Made by a program: the position numbers and the translations under genes | In this document: one piece after another, positions 12,206-22,565 of the stretch | Layout: every line of letters begins with the position of its first letter | Position numbering within the stretch: position 1 is the first letter of the stretch | Assembly: GCA_018828125.1 (NCBI GenBank) | Contig: JAHJWB010000017.1 | Coordinates: 248,001 to 312,000, forward strand | DNA from: Gammaproteobacteria bacterium | GTDB taxonomy: Bacteria > Pseudomonadota > Gammaproteobacteria > Burkholderiales > Burkholderiaceae_C | DNA length: 64,000 nucleotides | Direction of reading: 5' to 3' | Notes under the pieces: generated by a model | The model's database searches: none | Seen by the model: the letters and a program-made list of their open reading frames with translations, nothing else | Told to the model about the DNA's origin: nothing

Positions 12206-12259
12206 AGGAGAATTGTCGCAGTTTGACCAAATGCCCTGCAAAGGGGTAGACCTGTTCCC

Positions 12260-13384
12260 ATGGATATTCAACAACCTCTCCCTCTTCTTGGTGGTCTGAC
12301 TGCTGCGCAATTCATGCGTCGCCATTGGCAAAAGAAGCCCTTGCTGGTGAGCCAAGCGATTCCTCAGTTTGCGCCGCCGGTGCTGCGCGCAGAGCTGTTT
12401 GCGTTGGCTGCTGAGGAGGCTGTGGAATCTCGGCTGGTGCAACTGGTGAAAGGGGCGTGGAAGCTGCGCCATGGCCCCTTTGCGCGGCGTGCCCTGCCTG
12501 CGCTTCAGCAGCCGGACTGGACGTTGCTGGTGCAAGGGGTGGACCTGCACAATGACGCGGTACATGCACTGATGCAGCAGTTTCGGTTTGTCCCTGAAGC
12601 CCGGCTTGACGATCTCATGATCAGCTATGCAAGCAACGGCGGGGGAGTGGGGCCGCATTTCGACAGCTACGACGTCTTTTTGCTCCAGGCCCATGGCAAG
12701 CGGCGCTGGCGCATTGGACGTCAGAAAGACCTGAGCTTGCGCGAAGACATCCCGCTCAAGGTGCTCGCGAATTTCGAGCCCGAAGAAGAGTTTGTATTGG
12801 AGCCCGGCGACATGCTGTACCTGCCCCCGCGCTATGCCCATGATGGCATTGCCGAAGGGGAGTGCATGACGTACTCCATCGGTTTTCGTGCACCGGCACG
12901 CGCAGAGCTTGCGCAGGAATTGCTGGCGCGTCTGGCGGAAGACGCTGCGGATGATGACAATATCTCGTTGTACCGGGATGCCGGGCAGGCCGCGGTGGCG
13001 CAACCCGCTGCCATTCCTCTTGCCCTTCAGGATTTTGCGCGGGAGGCGCTGAGCCGTGCACTTGCGCATCCGCTGGTGCTGGAGCGGGCGCTGGGGGAGT
13101 ATCTGACAGAGCCCAAGGCCAGTGTGTGGTTTGAGCCAGGTGATGCGGGGGTGATGCTAGAAGGTGTGCGCCTGGACCGCCGCAGCCGCATGATGTACGA
13201 CGCACAGCATATTTTCATCAATGGCGAGAGCTACCGCGCGGCAGGTCGTGACGCCACGCTGATGCGGCGCTTGGCCGATGATCGTCGGCTTGCTGCGCGC
13301 GATCTGGTGCGGGCAAGTGACGATGCGTTGGAGCTGCTTTCGTCGTGGTGTGATGCGGGCTGGGCCCACGTCTGGACTGAATAG
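12260..13384 (+). CDS. roxA: RoxA/YcfD-type ribosomal protein L16 arginine hydroxylase (JmjC cupin)
   Basis: 374 residues. A 2-oxoglutarate/Fe(II) oxygenase of the YcfD group, which in E. coli hydroxylates an arginine of ribosomal protein L16. The family N-terminus is visible (FMRRHWQKKPLLVSQA). The iron-binding HxD is in GVGPHFDSYDVF and the distal His in PPRYAHDGIAE, with KRRWRIGRQ near the 2-oxoglutarate site. The long C-terminal half is the dimerisation and winged-helix part of the family. Substrate is inferred from the family. Confidence 0.88.
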   Translation: MDIQQPLPLLGGLTAAQFMRRHWQKKPLLVSQAIPQFAPPVLRAELFALAAEEAVESRLVQLVKGAWKLRHGPFARRALPALQQPDWTLLVQGVDLHNDAVHALMQQFRFVPEARLDDLMISYASNGGGVGPHFDSYDVFLLQAHGKRRWRIGRQKDLSLREDIPLKVLANFEPEEEFVLEPGDMLYLPPRYAHDGIAEGECMTYSIGFRAPARAELAQELLARLAEDAADDDNISLYRDAGQAAVAQPAAIPLALQDFAREALSRALAHPLVLERALGEYLTEPKASVWFEPGDAGVMLEGVRLDRRSRMMYDAQHIFINGESYRAAGRDATLMRRLADDRRLAARDLVRASDDALELLSSWCDAGWAHVWTE

Positions 13385-13401
13385 CTAGTAGGAGTAAAGC
13401 C

Positions 13402-13923
13402 ATGACCGATCCATCCGCCTCTTCTGCTGGCCCTTTGGGTGTGTTGCCGTCGGGTCGGTTTAGCGGACGCGAAGCGTTTCAGCAGTTGGTGCGCAACGCG
13501 ATCACCACTGCCGCGCGCGAGGGTTGGTCGGAAATTTTCATCAGTGATGCCAATTTCCACGACTGGCCTCTGGGGGAGCGCGAGGTAGTCGATGCGTTGC
13601 AGGACTGGGCGCGGAGCGGTCGGCGCTTCACGATGCTGGCTGGCGCCTACGATGATGTGATTCGTCGCCATGCACGGTTTGTGCGTTGGCGTGGAACGTG
13701 GGACCACATCATCACCTGCCGACGCAGCCCCGCGGCTGACCCGTTGGACCTGCCCAGCGCCCTATGGTCCCCTCAGTGGGTGATGCACAGGCTTGACCCG
13801 GAGCGTTGTGTGGGTGTGACCGGCGGCGAACCCGACCGCCGCGTGCTCTTGCGCGAGACCCTCAACGAATGGGTGCGCAGCAAAAGCGCTCCGGGGTTTC
13901 CGGCCAGCACGCTGGGGTTGTAG
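13402..13923 (+). CDS. Conserved protein of unknown function downstream of roxA
   Basis: 173 residues, no signal peptide or membrane helix. The middle region reads SEIFISDANFHDWPLGEREVVDALQDW and RRFTMLAGAYDDVIRRHARFVRWRGTW. This pattern suggests a compact alpha/beta cytoplasmic domain resembling phosphodiesterase-like or PLD-like folds only vaguely. Preceded by TAGGAG at good spacing and 17 bp from the oxygenase gene, so probably cotranscribed with it. Function not recognised. Confidence 0.75.
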   Translation: MTDPSASSAGPLGVLPSGRFSGREAFQQLVRNAITTAAREGWSEIFISDANFHDWPLGEREVVDALQDWARSGRRFTMLAGAYDDVIRRHARFVRWRGTWDHIITCRRSPAADPLDLPSALWSPQWVMHRLDPERCVGVTGGEPDRRVLLRETLNEWVRSKSAPGFPASTLGL

Positions 13924-13935
13924 TGGGTTCGAATG

Positions 13936-13957
13936 TGGTGCAAGATTTTTTGCACCA
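13936..13957 (+). terminator. Stem-loop after the 13402 gene
   Basis: Perfect 8 bp inverted repeat TGGTGCAA...TTGCACCA with a GATTTT loop, 13 bp after the stop. The T-tract lies in the loop and not after the stem, so a terminator role is plausible but not certain. Confidence 0.5.
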
Positions 13958-13989
13958 TGTCAAAGTCTTGTAAACCTTTCGTCAGTGTT

Positions 13990-14018
13990 AGTCAGTATTG
14001 ACTAAATGCCAATATAAT
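13990..14018 (+). promoter_or_regulatory. Possible promoter for the Ala/Pro-rich lipoprotein gene
   Basis: A consensus -10 hexamer TATAAT (14013-14018) stands out in this high-GC window, about 120 bp before the start of the 14138 gene, in a local AT-rich stretch. No good -35 is found at 17 bp; TTGACT lies only 9 bp upstream. The call rests on the -10 box and position. Confidence 0.35.
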
Positions 14019-14137
14019 CAGTGGCTGCGCCAAAAAGGTGCAATCCAAGTGCATCACGCCAATGCGTACAGGGGCTTTTTGACAAGCCTGACGCCGTGGC
14101 TTTTCAAGATTCTGTCTGTTCAACTAGGAAAATCTAA

Positions 14138-14404
14138 ATGAAGAACTCTCTCGTTCTGGCCGCCCTGATCGCTGCTGCTGCACTCGCCGCTTGTGGCAAG
14201 AAGGAAGAACCCGCTCCAGCACCAGCTCCCGCTCCCGTGGAAGCACCGGCACCAGCTCCAGCTGCTGTGGAACCCGCAGCTCCTGTCGCTTCCGATGCCG
14301 TTCCTGCTGCTTCCGACGCTGCCACTCCTGCTGCTGACGCCGCCAAGGCTGCTGCTGACGCTGCTGCTTCTGCCGCTACCGGCGCAGCTTCCGAAGCCAA
14401 GTAA
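14138..14404 (+). CDS. Small Ala/Pro-rich lipoprotein
   Basis: 88 residues. The lipoprotein signal ends in LAAC (Cys about residue 19), followed by GKKEEP and then an almost pure Ala/Pro/Val/Ser/Asp region with AP repeats. No folded domain is expected; it may be an extended periplasmic spacer anchored in the outer membrane. TAGGAAAATCTAA precedes the ATG, and a strong terminator follows 55 bp downstream, so it is a single-gene transcript. Function unknown. Confidence 0.8.
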   Translation: MKNSLVLAALIAAAALAACGKKEEPAPAPAPAPVEAPAPAPAAVEPAAPVASDAVPAASDAATPAADAAKAAADAAASAATGAASEAK

Positions 14405-14458
14405 TTCGCTTCTGGCATTGCCAAACGCGCCTTCGGGTGGGTTTGCTATCTGCCAAGA

Positions 14459-14490
14459 AAGCCCCGTACCTTCTCGGTCGGGGCTTTTTT
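14459..14490 (+). terminator. Rho-independent terminator
   Basis: Stem AAGCCCCG/CGGGGCTT with a 12-nt loop followed by TTTTTT, 55 bp after the lipoprotein gene. Confidence 0.88.
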
Positions 14491-14539
14491 CGCCTTGTTT
14501 TTCAGTGAAAGCCCGGCGGACGTGCTTTTGTCTCCCTGC

Positions 14540-15319
14540 TCAACACACTTCGTGCCAGTCCGTTCCAGAGGATGGGCTGGCAACCAGAACCTGCGCGGCA
14601 TTCCAGCCCAGAGCGGCTGCCAGAGCTTGTTGGGCGAGTTCAGGCGCATTGTTGCGCGCGCTCAGATGGGCGGCCACCACACAGCGAAGGCCGGGGTGCA
14701 TCACGGCCCGCAGTATGTCGGCGCTGGCAGCATTGGCCAAGTGTCCGAATCTGCCCCCGACGCGGCGCTTGAGAAACGCCGGGTAGCTGGAAGCCGCGAG
14801 CAGTTCAGGGTCGTGATTGGCCTCGATCATCAGCGCATGGCAGCCTTCCAGTTGGCGCAGCACATGTTCGCTGGCATGCCCCAAATCGGTCATGACACCC
14901 AGATGAACGCTTCCGTCTGAGCATCGCAGTTGCAGGGGCTCGCGCGCATCGTGGGGCACGGTAAAGGGCTGGGCGCTGAAGGTGGCCAGGTCTATGGCTT
15001 CCATATCGCGTGCCACACGCAGCCAGCCTCCGAGGTCCGGTGACCCGACTGCCGCATACGTGCCAGCACTCATCCACACCGGAATGCCATAGCGCACGGC
15101 CAGTGCCTGTGCGCAGCCCACGTGGTCGGAATGCTCGTGCGTGATGAAAACGGCGTCGAGGTCTTCGGGCAACAGGCCTGCCAATGCCAAGCGTGCCTGC
15201 AGTTGCCGGATGCCAAAGCCACAGTCGATGAGCAAGCGACTGATGGAGCTACCCGAGCGGCCCTCTACGACCGTGGCATTGCCAGTACTTCCGCTGCCGA
15301 GGTTCTTGAATCGCAGCAT
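14540..15319 (-). CDS. MBL-fold metallo-hydrolase (YycJ/WalJ-like)
   Basis: 259 residues. Metallo-beta-lactamase fold with the metal motif HEHSDH (about residue 59), preceded by LLIDCGFG and the N-terminal FKNLGSGSTGNATVV typical of the YycJ group. The later metal ligands are in MTDLGHASEHV and IEANHD. Start at MLRFKNLG (ATG 15319). It lies downstream of dapA and bamC on the same strand, as in related genomes. Substrate unknown; phosphodiester hydrolysis is usual for this branch. Confidence 0.88.
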   Translation of the reverse strand: MLRFKNLGSGSTGNATVVEGRSGSSISRLLIDCGFGIRQLQARLALAGLLPEDLDAVFITHEHSDHVGCAQALAVRYGIPVWMSAGTYAAVGSPDLGGWLRVARDMEAIDLATFSAQPFTVPHDAREPLQLRCSDGSVHLGVMTDLGHASEHVLRQLEGCHALMIEANHDPELLAASSYPAFLKRRVGGRFGHLANAASADILRAVMHPGLRCVVAAHLSARNNAPELAQQALAAALGWNAAQVLVASPSSGTDWHEVC

Positions 15320-15448
15320 GGTGATGGCAGCGGGGTTCGAAGGTTTGCATGCCACCCACCAAGGATGCAGGAGGCAGGCAAGGCAGGACAGATGGCTCGG
15401 GCTCGGCCAACGCGTGGTGCGCCAGAGCGCGAGCCCGATGCAGGTGAA

Positions 15449-16543
15449 TTACTTCAGGTCGTCGGCAATCACGCGAACAATGCGCTCGGCGTTGGCGGAA
15501 GACTCGGGGGCGCCGGCCTCATTCAGTACAGAAACTGTGCTGGCGTCCCCTTGGCTGCGCACCACGATGCGGTACTTCAGGGGGGGCGTCGCCGGGGACG
15601 ACCCGCTGAACAGCTTGCCAAAGAAACCTGGCTCCTTCTTGTCGGCATTCGGTGCCACATAACGAACGAAATAGGTTCCTTCGTTGCGGTTGCGGTCTTC
15701 CACGGTGAAGCCGGTGCGGTCCAGCGCCAAGCCCACGCGGCGCCATGCGCGGTCAAAGCCTTCATCCATCTGCACTACCGGCACGTTGTTCACGCTGGAA
15801 ATGCGAGCCGTAGGGGCGCGAGTCGCTGGCGCTGCCGCGATGGCTTTGGATTGTTCCTGGCTTACGCCAAGTTTGACCATCAAACGGCGCAGAAACTCGG
15901 TTTCGAGTTCTGGATCCGATGGGCGGGGTTGCCACACGGTGTTGTCTTTGGTGGCGGTGCCATACACCTCAACCATGCCGCGGTGGCTGATGTAGATTTC
16001 TGTGCCGCCGCTGGCGTTGCGCTCCAGGCGTGTGCGGAACTTATCGCGTTCGCCGGTCGAATACAGGGAGTCGAGAAGCTTGCCCAGGGCCGAACGGATG
16101 AAATCCTGGGGCAGCTTGGCGCGGTTTTCGGCCCAGTCGGTTTCCATGATGCCGACGTTGGAATCAGCCTGGTCCAGGTTGAAGCCGTTTTCTTGCCAGA
16201 AGTCGCGCACGGGCTCCCACAGCTTGTCGGCGGGGCGGTTGACCACCAGCCAGCGCTGGTTGCCGTCACGTTCGATGCGCACATCCCCCAGCGCCAGCGC
16301 TGCAGCGTTGGCGGTGCCAGAGGGCTGGGCGGCTTGTCCGGCCTGCATGGCAGCGGCAGAGACGGTGCCACCGGGCACGGCATAGCGGGAGTCGCGGGAG
16401 AGCTGGGTCAGGTCTGGGGGGACTTCCAGTGTGGAGCCCTTGGCGGCGCTTTTGTAATCAATTTTGTCGCCTTCCAGGGCGGCGCAGGCAGACAGAGCCA
16501 TGGCAAGGGCCAGCAGGCTGAGGCGGGTGGTAGCAGCTTTCAC
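15449..16543 (-). CDS. bamC: Outer membrane protein assembly factor BamC
   Basis: 364-residue lipoprotein of the BAM complex, which inserts beta-barrels such as the TonB receptors later in this window. GTG start 16543 is chosen because it gives a proper lipoprotein signal (LLALAMALSAC) and has AAGGA upstream; the listed ORF runs further up without a signal peptide. After the lipobox comes a lasso-like stretch (EGDKIDYKSA, YAVPGG), then two helix-grip domains (around RWLVVNRPADKLWEPVRDFW and MDEGFDRAWRRVGLALDRTG). Located 50 bp after dapA, the usual dapA-bamC order. Confidence 0.93.
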   Translation of the reverse strand: MKAATTRLSLLALAMALSACAALEGDKIDYKSAAKGSTLEVPPDLTQLSRDSRYAVPGGTVSAAAMQAGQAAQPSGTANAAALALGDVRIERDGNQRWLVVNRPADKLWEPVRDFWQENGFNLDQADSNVGIMETDWAENRAKLPQDFIRSALGKLLDSLYSTGERDKFRTRLERNASGGTEIYISHRGMVEVYGTATKDNTVWQPRPSDPELETEFLRRLMVKLGVSQEQSKAIAAAPATRAPTARISSVNNVPVVQMDEGFDRAWRRVGLALDRTGFTVEDRNRNEGTYFVRYVAPNADKKEPGFFGKLFSGSSPATPPLKYRIVVRSQGDASTVSVLNEAGAPESSANAERIVRVIADDLK

Positions 16544-16593
16544 GCGGAAATCCTTGGGAAATGTCTCGGGGGGGAGCGGGCGCAGAGCCCGGA

Positions 16594-17490
16594 TTAGATC
16601 AGACCGCTGGCGCGCAGCGCAGACTCGACCACCGCCTCGTTGCCGCTGGACAGCGGCGTCATGGGCAGGCGCATGGTGCCACCACACAGGCCCATGCGGG
16701 CCATGGCCCACTTCACGGGAATGGGGTTGGCCTCGACAAACAGGTTCTTGTGCACGGGCATCAGCTGAAACTGGATCTGCATTGCGCGCTTCGTATCGCC
16801 CGCCAGCGCTGCCACACACAGCTCGTGCATCAGGCGCGGCGCCACGTTGGCTGTCACGCTGATGTTGCCGTGGCCACCGCACAGCATCAATGCCACGGCA
16901 GTCGGGTCGTCTCCCGAATACACGGCAAAGCCCTTGGGCAGATCACGGATGAGCCATTGGGCGCGTTCGATGTTGCCGGTGGCCTCCTTGATGCCGATGA
17001 CGCCGGGCACCTGGGCCAGACGCAGCACCGTGTCGTGCTGCATATCGGCCACCGAGCGTCCGGGCACGTTGTACAGCACGATGGGCAGGTCGCCCGTGGC
17101 TTCGGCAATGGCCTTGAAGTGCTGGAACTGGCCCTCTTGCGTGGGCTTGTTGTAGTACGGCACTACCTGCAGTTGACTGTCGGCCCCCACGCCGCGCGCG
17201 AACTTGGCCAGCTCGATGGCCTCGGCGGTGGAATTGGCGCCGCAGCCCGCCATGATGGGCACACGCTTGGCGGATTGCTCCACCGCCACGCGGATGATCT
17301 CGCAGTGTTCTTCGACGTTGACGGTGGGCGACTCGCCTGTGGTGCCCACCACGCCAATACAGTCGGTGCCTTCGGCAATGTGCCAGTCGATCAGTTTGCG
17401 CAGGGCCGGGTAGTCCACGCTACCGTCCTCGTGCATGGGAGTGACGAGGGCGACGATGCTGCCGGTGAGGGCGACGGAAGAAGATGTCAT
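16594..17490 (-). CDS. dapA: 4-hydroxy-tetrahydrodipicolinate synthase
   Basis: 298 residues, a class I lysine/diaminopimelate pathway aldolase condensing pyruvate and aspartate semialdehyde. Visible are [14 protein letters not shown], catalytic Tyr in [12 protein letters not shown] and Schiff-base Lys in [10 protein letters not shown]. First gene of the dapA-bamC-MBL run. Confidence 0.97.
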   Translation of the reverse strand: MTSSSVALTGSIVALVTPMHEDGSVDYPALRKLIDWHIAEGTDCIGVVGTTGESPTVNVEEHCEIIRVAVEQSAKRVPIMAGCGANSTAEAIELAKFARGVGADSQLQVVPYYNKPTQEGQFQHFKAIAEATGDLPIVLYNVPGRSVADMQHDTVLRLAQVPGVIGIKEATGNIERAQWLIRDLPKGFAVYSGDDPTAVALMLCGGHGNISVTANVAPRLMHELCVAALAGDTKRAMQIQFQLMPVHKNLFVEANPIPVKWAMARMGLCGGTMRLPMTPLSSGNEAVVESALRASGLI

Positions 17491-17520
17491 GTCCGCAGTG
17501 GTAAACGGTAAAAGGGCATT

Positions 17521-18075
17521 CTAACTAGGCGACACAGGCAAAAGATGTCGTGAGGGTGCGCCGGAGGGCGGGAGTTCCCGCACAGCGGTGATACGTTGCA
17601 CGAAACGGGCGGGCTCTGGCAGAAAGCCGTCTTCATACGCCACCACCCGCAAACCCGCGCAGGCCGCGATCAGTTCACCGGGTTGCAGCAGAAACTCGGC
17701 CCGGGCGGGGCGCCCCACGGTTTCGTTGCCCTGGGCAAAGGTTTCGTAGATCAACACACCGCCGGGCGCCACGCTGCCCACGATGACGGGCAGCAGCGGA
17801 CGCCACAGGTAGTTGGTCACCACCACCGCACCAAACGCACGCCCTGTAAAGGGCCAGGGGCCCGATTCGATGTCTGCGCACACCAGGTCGCCCAAGCCAG
17901 CGCAGGCGGCAATGGCTTCTTCGGACCGGTCCACCCCCGTCACGCGATGGCCCAATGCCTGCAGCCAGCGCAGATGTCGCCCCGCACCACACGCGACATC
18001 CAGGGCTGTGCTACCGGGAGCAATCAGGTAAGACCAGCGGCGAACCCACTCAGAGGGCGCTTCAGTACCGTGCAT
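17521..18075 (-). CDS. Class I SAM-dependent methyltransferase
   Basis: 184 residues. Rossmann-type methyltransferase with motif I ALDVACGAGRHLRWL, motif II acidic end GVDRSEEAI, then CADIESGPWPF and VVTNYLWRPLLP. No target-recognition domain is attached. Related small methyltransferases are often annotated as tellurite-resistance-like or generic, so the substrate is unknown. A family 1 repeat lies immediately upstream. Confidence 0.85.
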   Translation of the reverse strand: MHGTEAPSEWVRRWSYLIAPGSTALDVACGAGRHLRWLQALGHRVTGVDRSEEAIAACAGLGDLVCADIESGPWPFTGRAFGAVVVTNYLWRPLLPVIVGSVAPGGVLIYETFAQGNETVGRPARAEFLLQPGELIAACAGLRVVAYEDGFLPEPARFVQRITAVRELPPSGAPSRHLLPVSPS

Positions 18076-18089
18076 ATTGCTATACTAAT

Positions 18090-18133
18090 AATAGCTATCA
18101 GCGCTTATTGAATAAGCGCTATAGGCTGAAAAC
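18090..18133. repeat. Family 1 palindromic repeat, intergenic
   Basis: Core AGCGCTTATTGAATAAGCGCT (18100-18120) with ATAGCTATC flank, between the methyltransferase gene and the 52-residue membrane protein gene. Confidence 0.85.
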
Positions 18134-18152
18134 ACTAACAAATGAGAACGGG

Positions 18153-18311
18153 TCAGAAGCACGACCACACTTGGTCGGCCAACATCACCATGAAGTCGGG
18201 CACCGTGTACATGCCAAACACCGCCAGACACACGAGAACAGCCCCTGTCCATGCAAGCCAGCGCAGGGCGGGTCGCACCGGGGCAGCTGGGTGGGCGGGT
18301 GGCATGTTCAT
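18153..18311 (-). CDS. 52-residue single-helix membrane protein (not in ORF track)
   Basis: Reading the minus strand from ATG 18311 gives MNMPPAHPAAPVRP, a hydrophobic helix (LAWTGAVLVCLAVFGMYTV) and the ending LADQVWSCF before TGA. It is too short for the supplied track. It sits between the MFS gene and the methyltransferase on the same strand, 36 bp after the MFS stop. I have the impression of similar short proteins in Comamonadaceae but cannot name a function. Confidence 0.65.
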   Translation of the reverse strand: MNMPPAHPAAPVRPALRWLAWTGAVLVCLAVFGMYTVPDFMVMLADQVWSCF

Positions 18312-18347
18312 GGCGGGCCGGTTTAGATGCGGGTGCGCGAGGTGTCG

Positions 18348-19565
18348 TCAGGCGGGTTGAGGCGCATGGCGCTGGATGGGGCTTTCCTTGACGGGCAGGT
18401 TCACCAGGCCCGCAAACACCCCGAGCCCAATGGCGATGTACCAGACGATATCGTAGCTGCCCGTGGCGTCATATAGGTAACCACCCAACCACACGCCCAG
18501 GAAGCTGCCGATCTGGTGGCTGAAGAACACAAATCCCCCCAACATCGACAAATGCTGCACCCCGAAGATCTGCGCAATGGTGGCGTTGGTCGGTGGAATG
18601 GTGGACAGCCACAGCGTGCCCATCACTGCCGAGAAAACATACACCGACAGCGGCGACAACGGCACGATGAGGAACACGCTGATGGCGATGGCTCGCGCGA
18701 AATAGATGAACGCGAGGATGAAGCGCTTGGGCACCCGCTGCCCCAGCGTGCCTGCGATGTAGGTGCCAAACACGTTGAACAGCCCGATCAGCGCCAACGC
18801 GTAGCTGGCCACCTGGGGCGACAGGCCGTGGTCCTTGAGGTAGCTGGGCATGTGCACGCCGATGAACACCACCTGGAAGCCGCAGACAAAGTAGCCCGCC
18901 ATCAGCAGGTTGAAGCTGGGGTAGCGAAACGCCTCGCCCAGTGCCTGCACGATGGTCTGCTCGCGTTTGACGGGCGCAGCACCTTTGAATCCCGGCTCAC
19001 GCAGTCCAAACGCCAGCGGCACGATCAGCAGCACCATCATCGACAGTGCCAGCAGTGCCTGCTGCCAGCCCAGCCCGGCGATCAGCCAGCCTTCCACCGG
19101 CACCATCAGGAACTGGCCAAACGACCCTGCGGCTGCGGCCACCCCCATGGCCCATGATCGGCGCTCGGGCGCAATCTGGCGGCCCAGCACACCGTAGATC
19201 ACGGCGTAGGTGGTGCCCGCCTGGGCGGCGCCAATTAGCACGCCGGCCGTCAGTGCAAACACGAGAGGTGTCGTCGACAACGCCATGCCCGCCAGGCCCA
19301 GCCCATACAGGACGGCCCCTCCCATGAGCACACGAAACGCCCCAAACCGGTCGGCCACCATGCCCGCAAAAATCCCGATCAGGCCCCAGGACAGGTTCTG
19401 GATCGCGATCGCCAGCGCAAACGACTGGCGCGTCCAGCCCATCTCCTGCGTGATGGGCAGCAGCCACAGGCCGAACCCGTGGCGAATGCCCATGGACAGG
19501 GTCACGATGGCCGCACCACAGGCGAGCACCTGAAACATGGACAGTTTGGGGGTATTGATATGCAT
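18348..19565 (-). CDS. MFS transporter, oxalate/formate-antiporter-like
   Basis: About 405 residues with twelve predicted hydrophobic helices. The N-terminus (GIRHGFGLWLLPITQEMGWTR) and the loop after helix 2 (GMVADRFGAFRVLMGG) match the major facilitator loop motif. It resembles MFS proteins of the OFA-like group that are common as orphan transporters in Burkholderiales. Start at ATG 19565 (MHINTPKLSMF) is preferred; an earlier in-frame ATG at 19607 adds 14 residues. No clear Shine-Dalgarno decides between them. Substrate unknown. Confidence 0.88.
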   Translation of the reverse strand: MHINTPKLSMFQVLACGAAIVTLSMGIRHGFGLWLLPITQEMGWTRQSFALAIAIQNLSWGLIGIFAGMVADRFGAFRVLMGGAVLYGLGLAGMALSTTPLVFALTAGVLIGAAQAGTTYAVIYGVLGRQIAPERRSWAMGVAAAAGSFGQFLMVPVEGWLIAGLGWQQALLALSMMVLLIVPLAFGLREPGFKGAAPVKREQTIVQALGEAFRYPSFNLLMAGYFVCGFQVVFIGVHMPSYLKDHGLSPQVASYALALIGLFNVFGTYIAGTLGQRVPKRFILAFIYFARAIAISVFLIVPLSPLSVYVFSAVMGTLWLSTIPPTNATIAQIFGVQHLSMLGGFVFFSHQIGSFLGVWLGGYLYDATGSYDIVWYIAIGLGVFAGLVNLPVKESPIQRHAPQPA

Positions 19566-19695
19566 GCGCAGGAATGTAGCCAGATTGGACGAAACCTGCT
19601 GATACACCTCGGACCAATACAGTTGCCAGCAGGGGTGGAGCTGAACTGTTTTTATATCCAGCTATTGCTGCGCTGCCGCACTACAATCCGCCGCT

Positions 19696-21678
<1,983 letters not shown>

Positions 21679-21713
21679 CCTACGGTGATGCTGTATCTGA
21701 CGTGTAACCTCCC

Positions 21714-22565
21714 ATGAAAAAATCAAACAAAAAGGGCCCGCTGCGCTTGTCCTGTATAGGTTTATTGCTCATTTTTATGCAGCAGTCCGCCCGTGCAGAC
21801 CTGTGGGCCCATGTGGACGAGCGCGGTGTCACGCACTTCGCGTCCGAGCAGGTGGATGATCGGTACCAGTTGTTCTTTAGGGGCAACGACTTTGACTCCA
21901 CCCGCGACGTTCCCGCCGACGCGCCGCCCATGCCTTATGCCTTGCCCGCTGCGGGCGCGCGCTTGCTGGCCTTTTTTGACATTGCGCCCGGCTACAAGCG
22001 AGTCAAGCACCACTTGCGCGCTGCGTCCACGCTACACGGTGTGGACTATGAACTGCTGCAGGCCGTGATTGCTGCCGAGTCCGGTTTTGACGCCACGGCT
22101 GTGTCGCCCAAAGGCGCGGTGGGCCTCATGCAGGTGATGCCCGCTACGGCGAGCCGGTTTGGCGTGAGCAGCGACGCCAAACGCACGGTGGAGCAAAAAC
22201 TGGCCGACCCTGCAGTGAATGTGCACACCGGTGCCCGTTATCTGCGCCATCTGCTCGACCTGTTCCCAGGCCGCATGGACCTGGCGGTGGCTGCCTACAA
22301 CGCGGGCGAAGGTGCCGTGCAAAGGGCCGGCAATCAGATTCCTGCCTACAAGGAAACGCAGAACTACGTGCGCACGGTGCTGGGCCTGTACGCACAGCTC
22401 AAACCCCCCGCACCGGTGCTGGCCCGGCGCGCTGCGCCCGGCGGTCGTGTGCGAATGGAGCTGTCGGGTGGCGCTCTGAACCGGGGCAATCTGCCGCCCG
22501 AGCGTGTCGCGCAAGCGCGAAGCGCCTCCCCGAATGTGAACGAAGAACCTGTATCCAACGAATGA
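21714..22565 (+). CDS. Soluble lytic murein transglycosylase (SLT domain)
   Basis: 283 residues. A Sec signal-like N-terminus ([19 protein letters not shown]) is followed by a short beta region ([17 protein letters not shown]) and an SLT domain (about residues 95-225). The catalytic Glu is in [23 protein letters not shown], with [13 protein letters not shown] and YVRTVLGLY further on. It cleaves peptidoglycan in the periplasm. Its stop overlaps the parC ATG, so parE-slt-parC is one transcript. Confidence 0.92.
   Translation: MKKSNKKGPLRLSCIGLLLIFMQQSARADLWAHVDERGVTHFASEQVDDRYQLFFRGNDFDSTRDVPADAPPMPYALPAAGARLLAFFDIAPGYKRVKHHLRAASTLHGVDYELLQAVIAAESGFDATAVSPKGAVGLMQVMPATASRFGVSSDAKRTVEQKLADPAVNVHTGARYLRHLLDLFPGRMDLAVAAYNAGEGAVQRAGNQIPAYKETQNYVRTVLGLYAQLKPPAPVLARRAAPGGRVRMELSGGALNRGNLPPERVAQARSASPNVNEEPVSNE

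Noticed and set aside
15122-16597. 491-residue plus-strand ORF across bamC and the MBL gene
   Set aside because: Spans two real minus-strand genes and their gap, so it cannot be a natural gene there.
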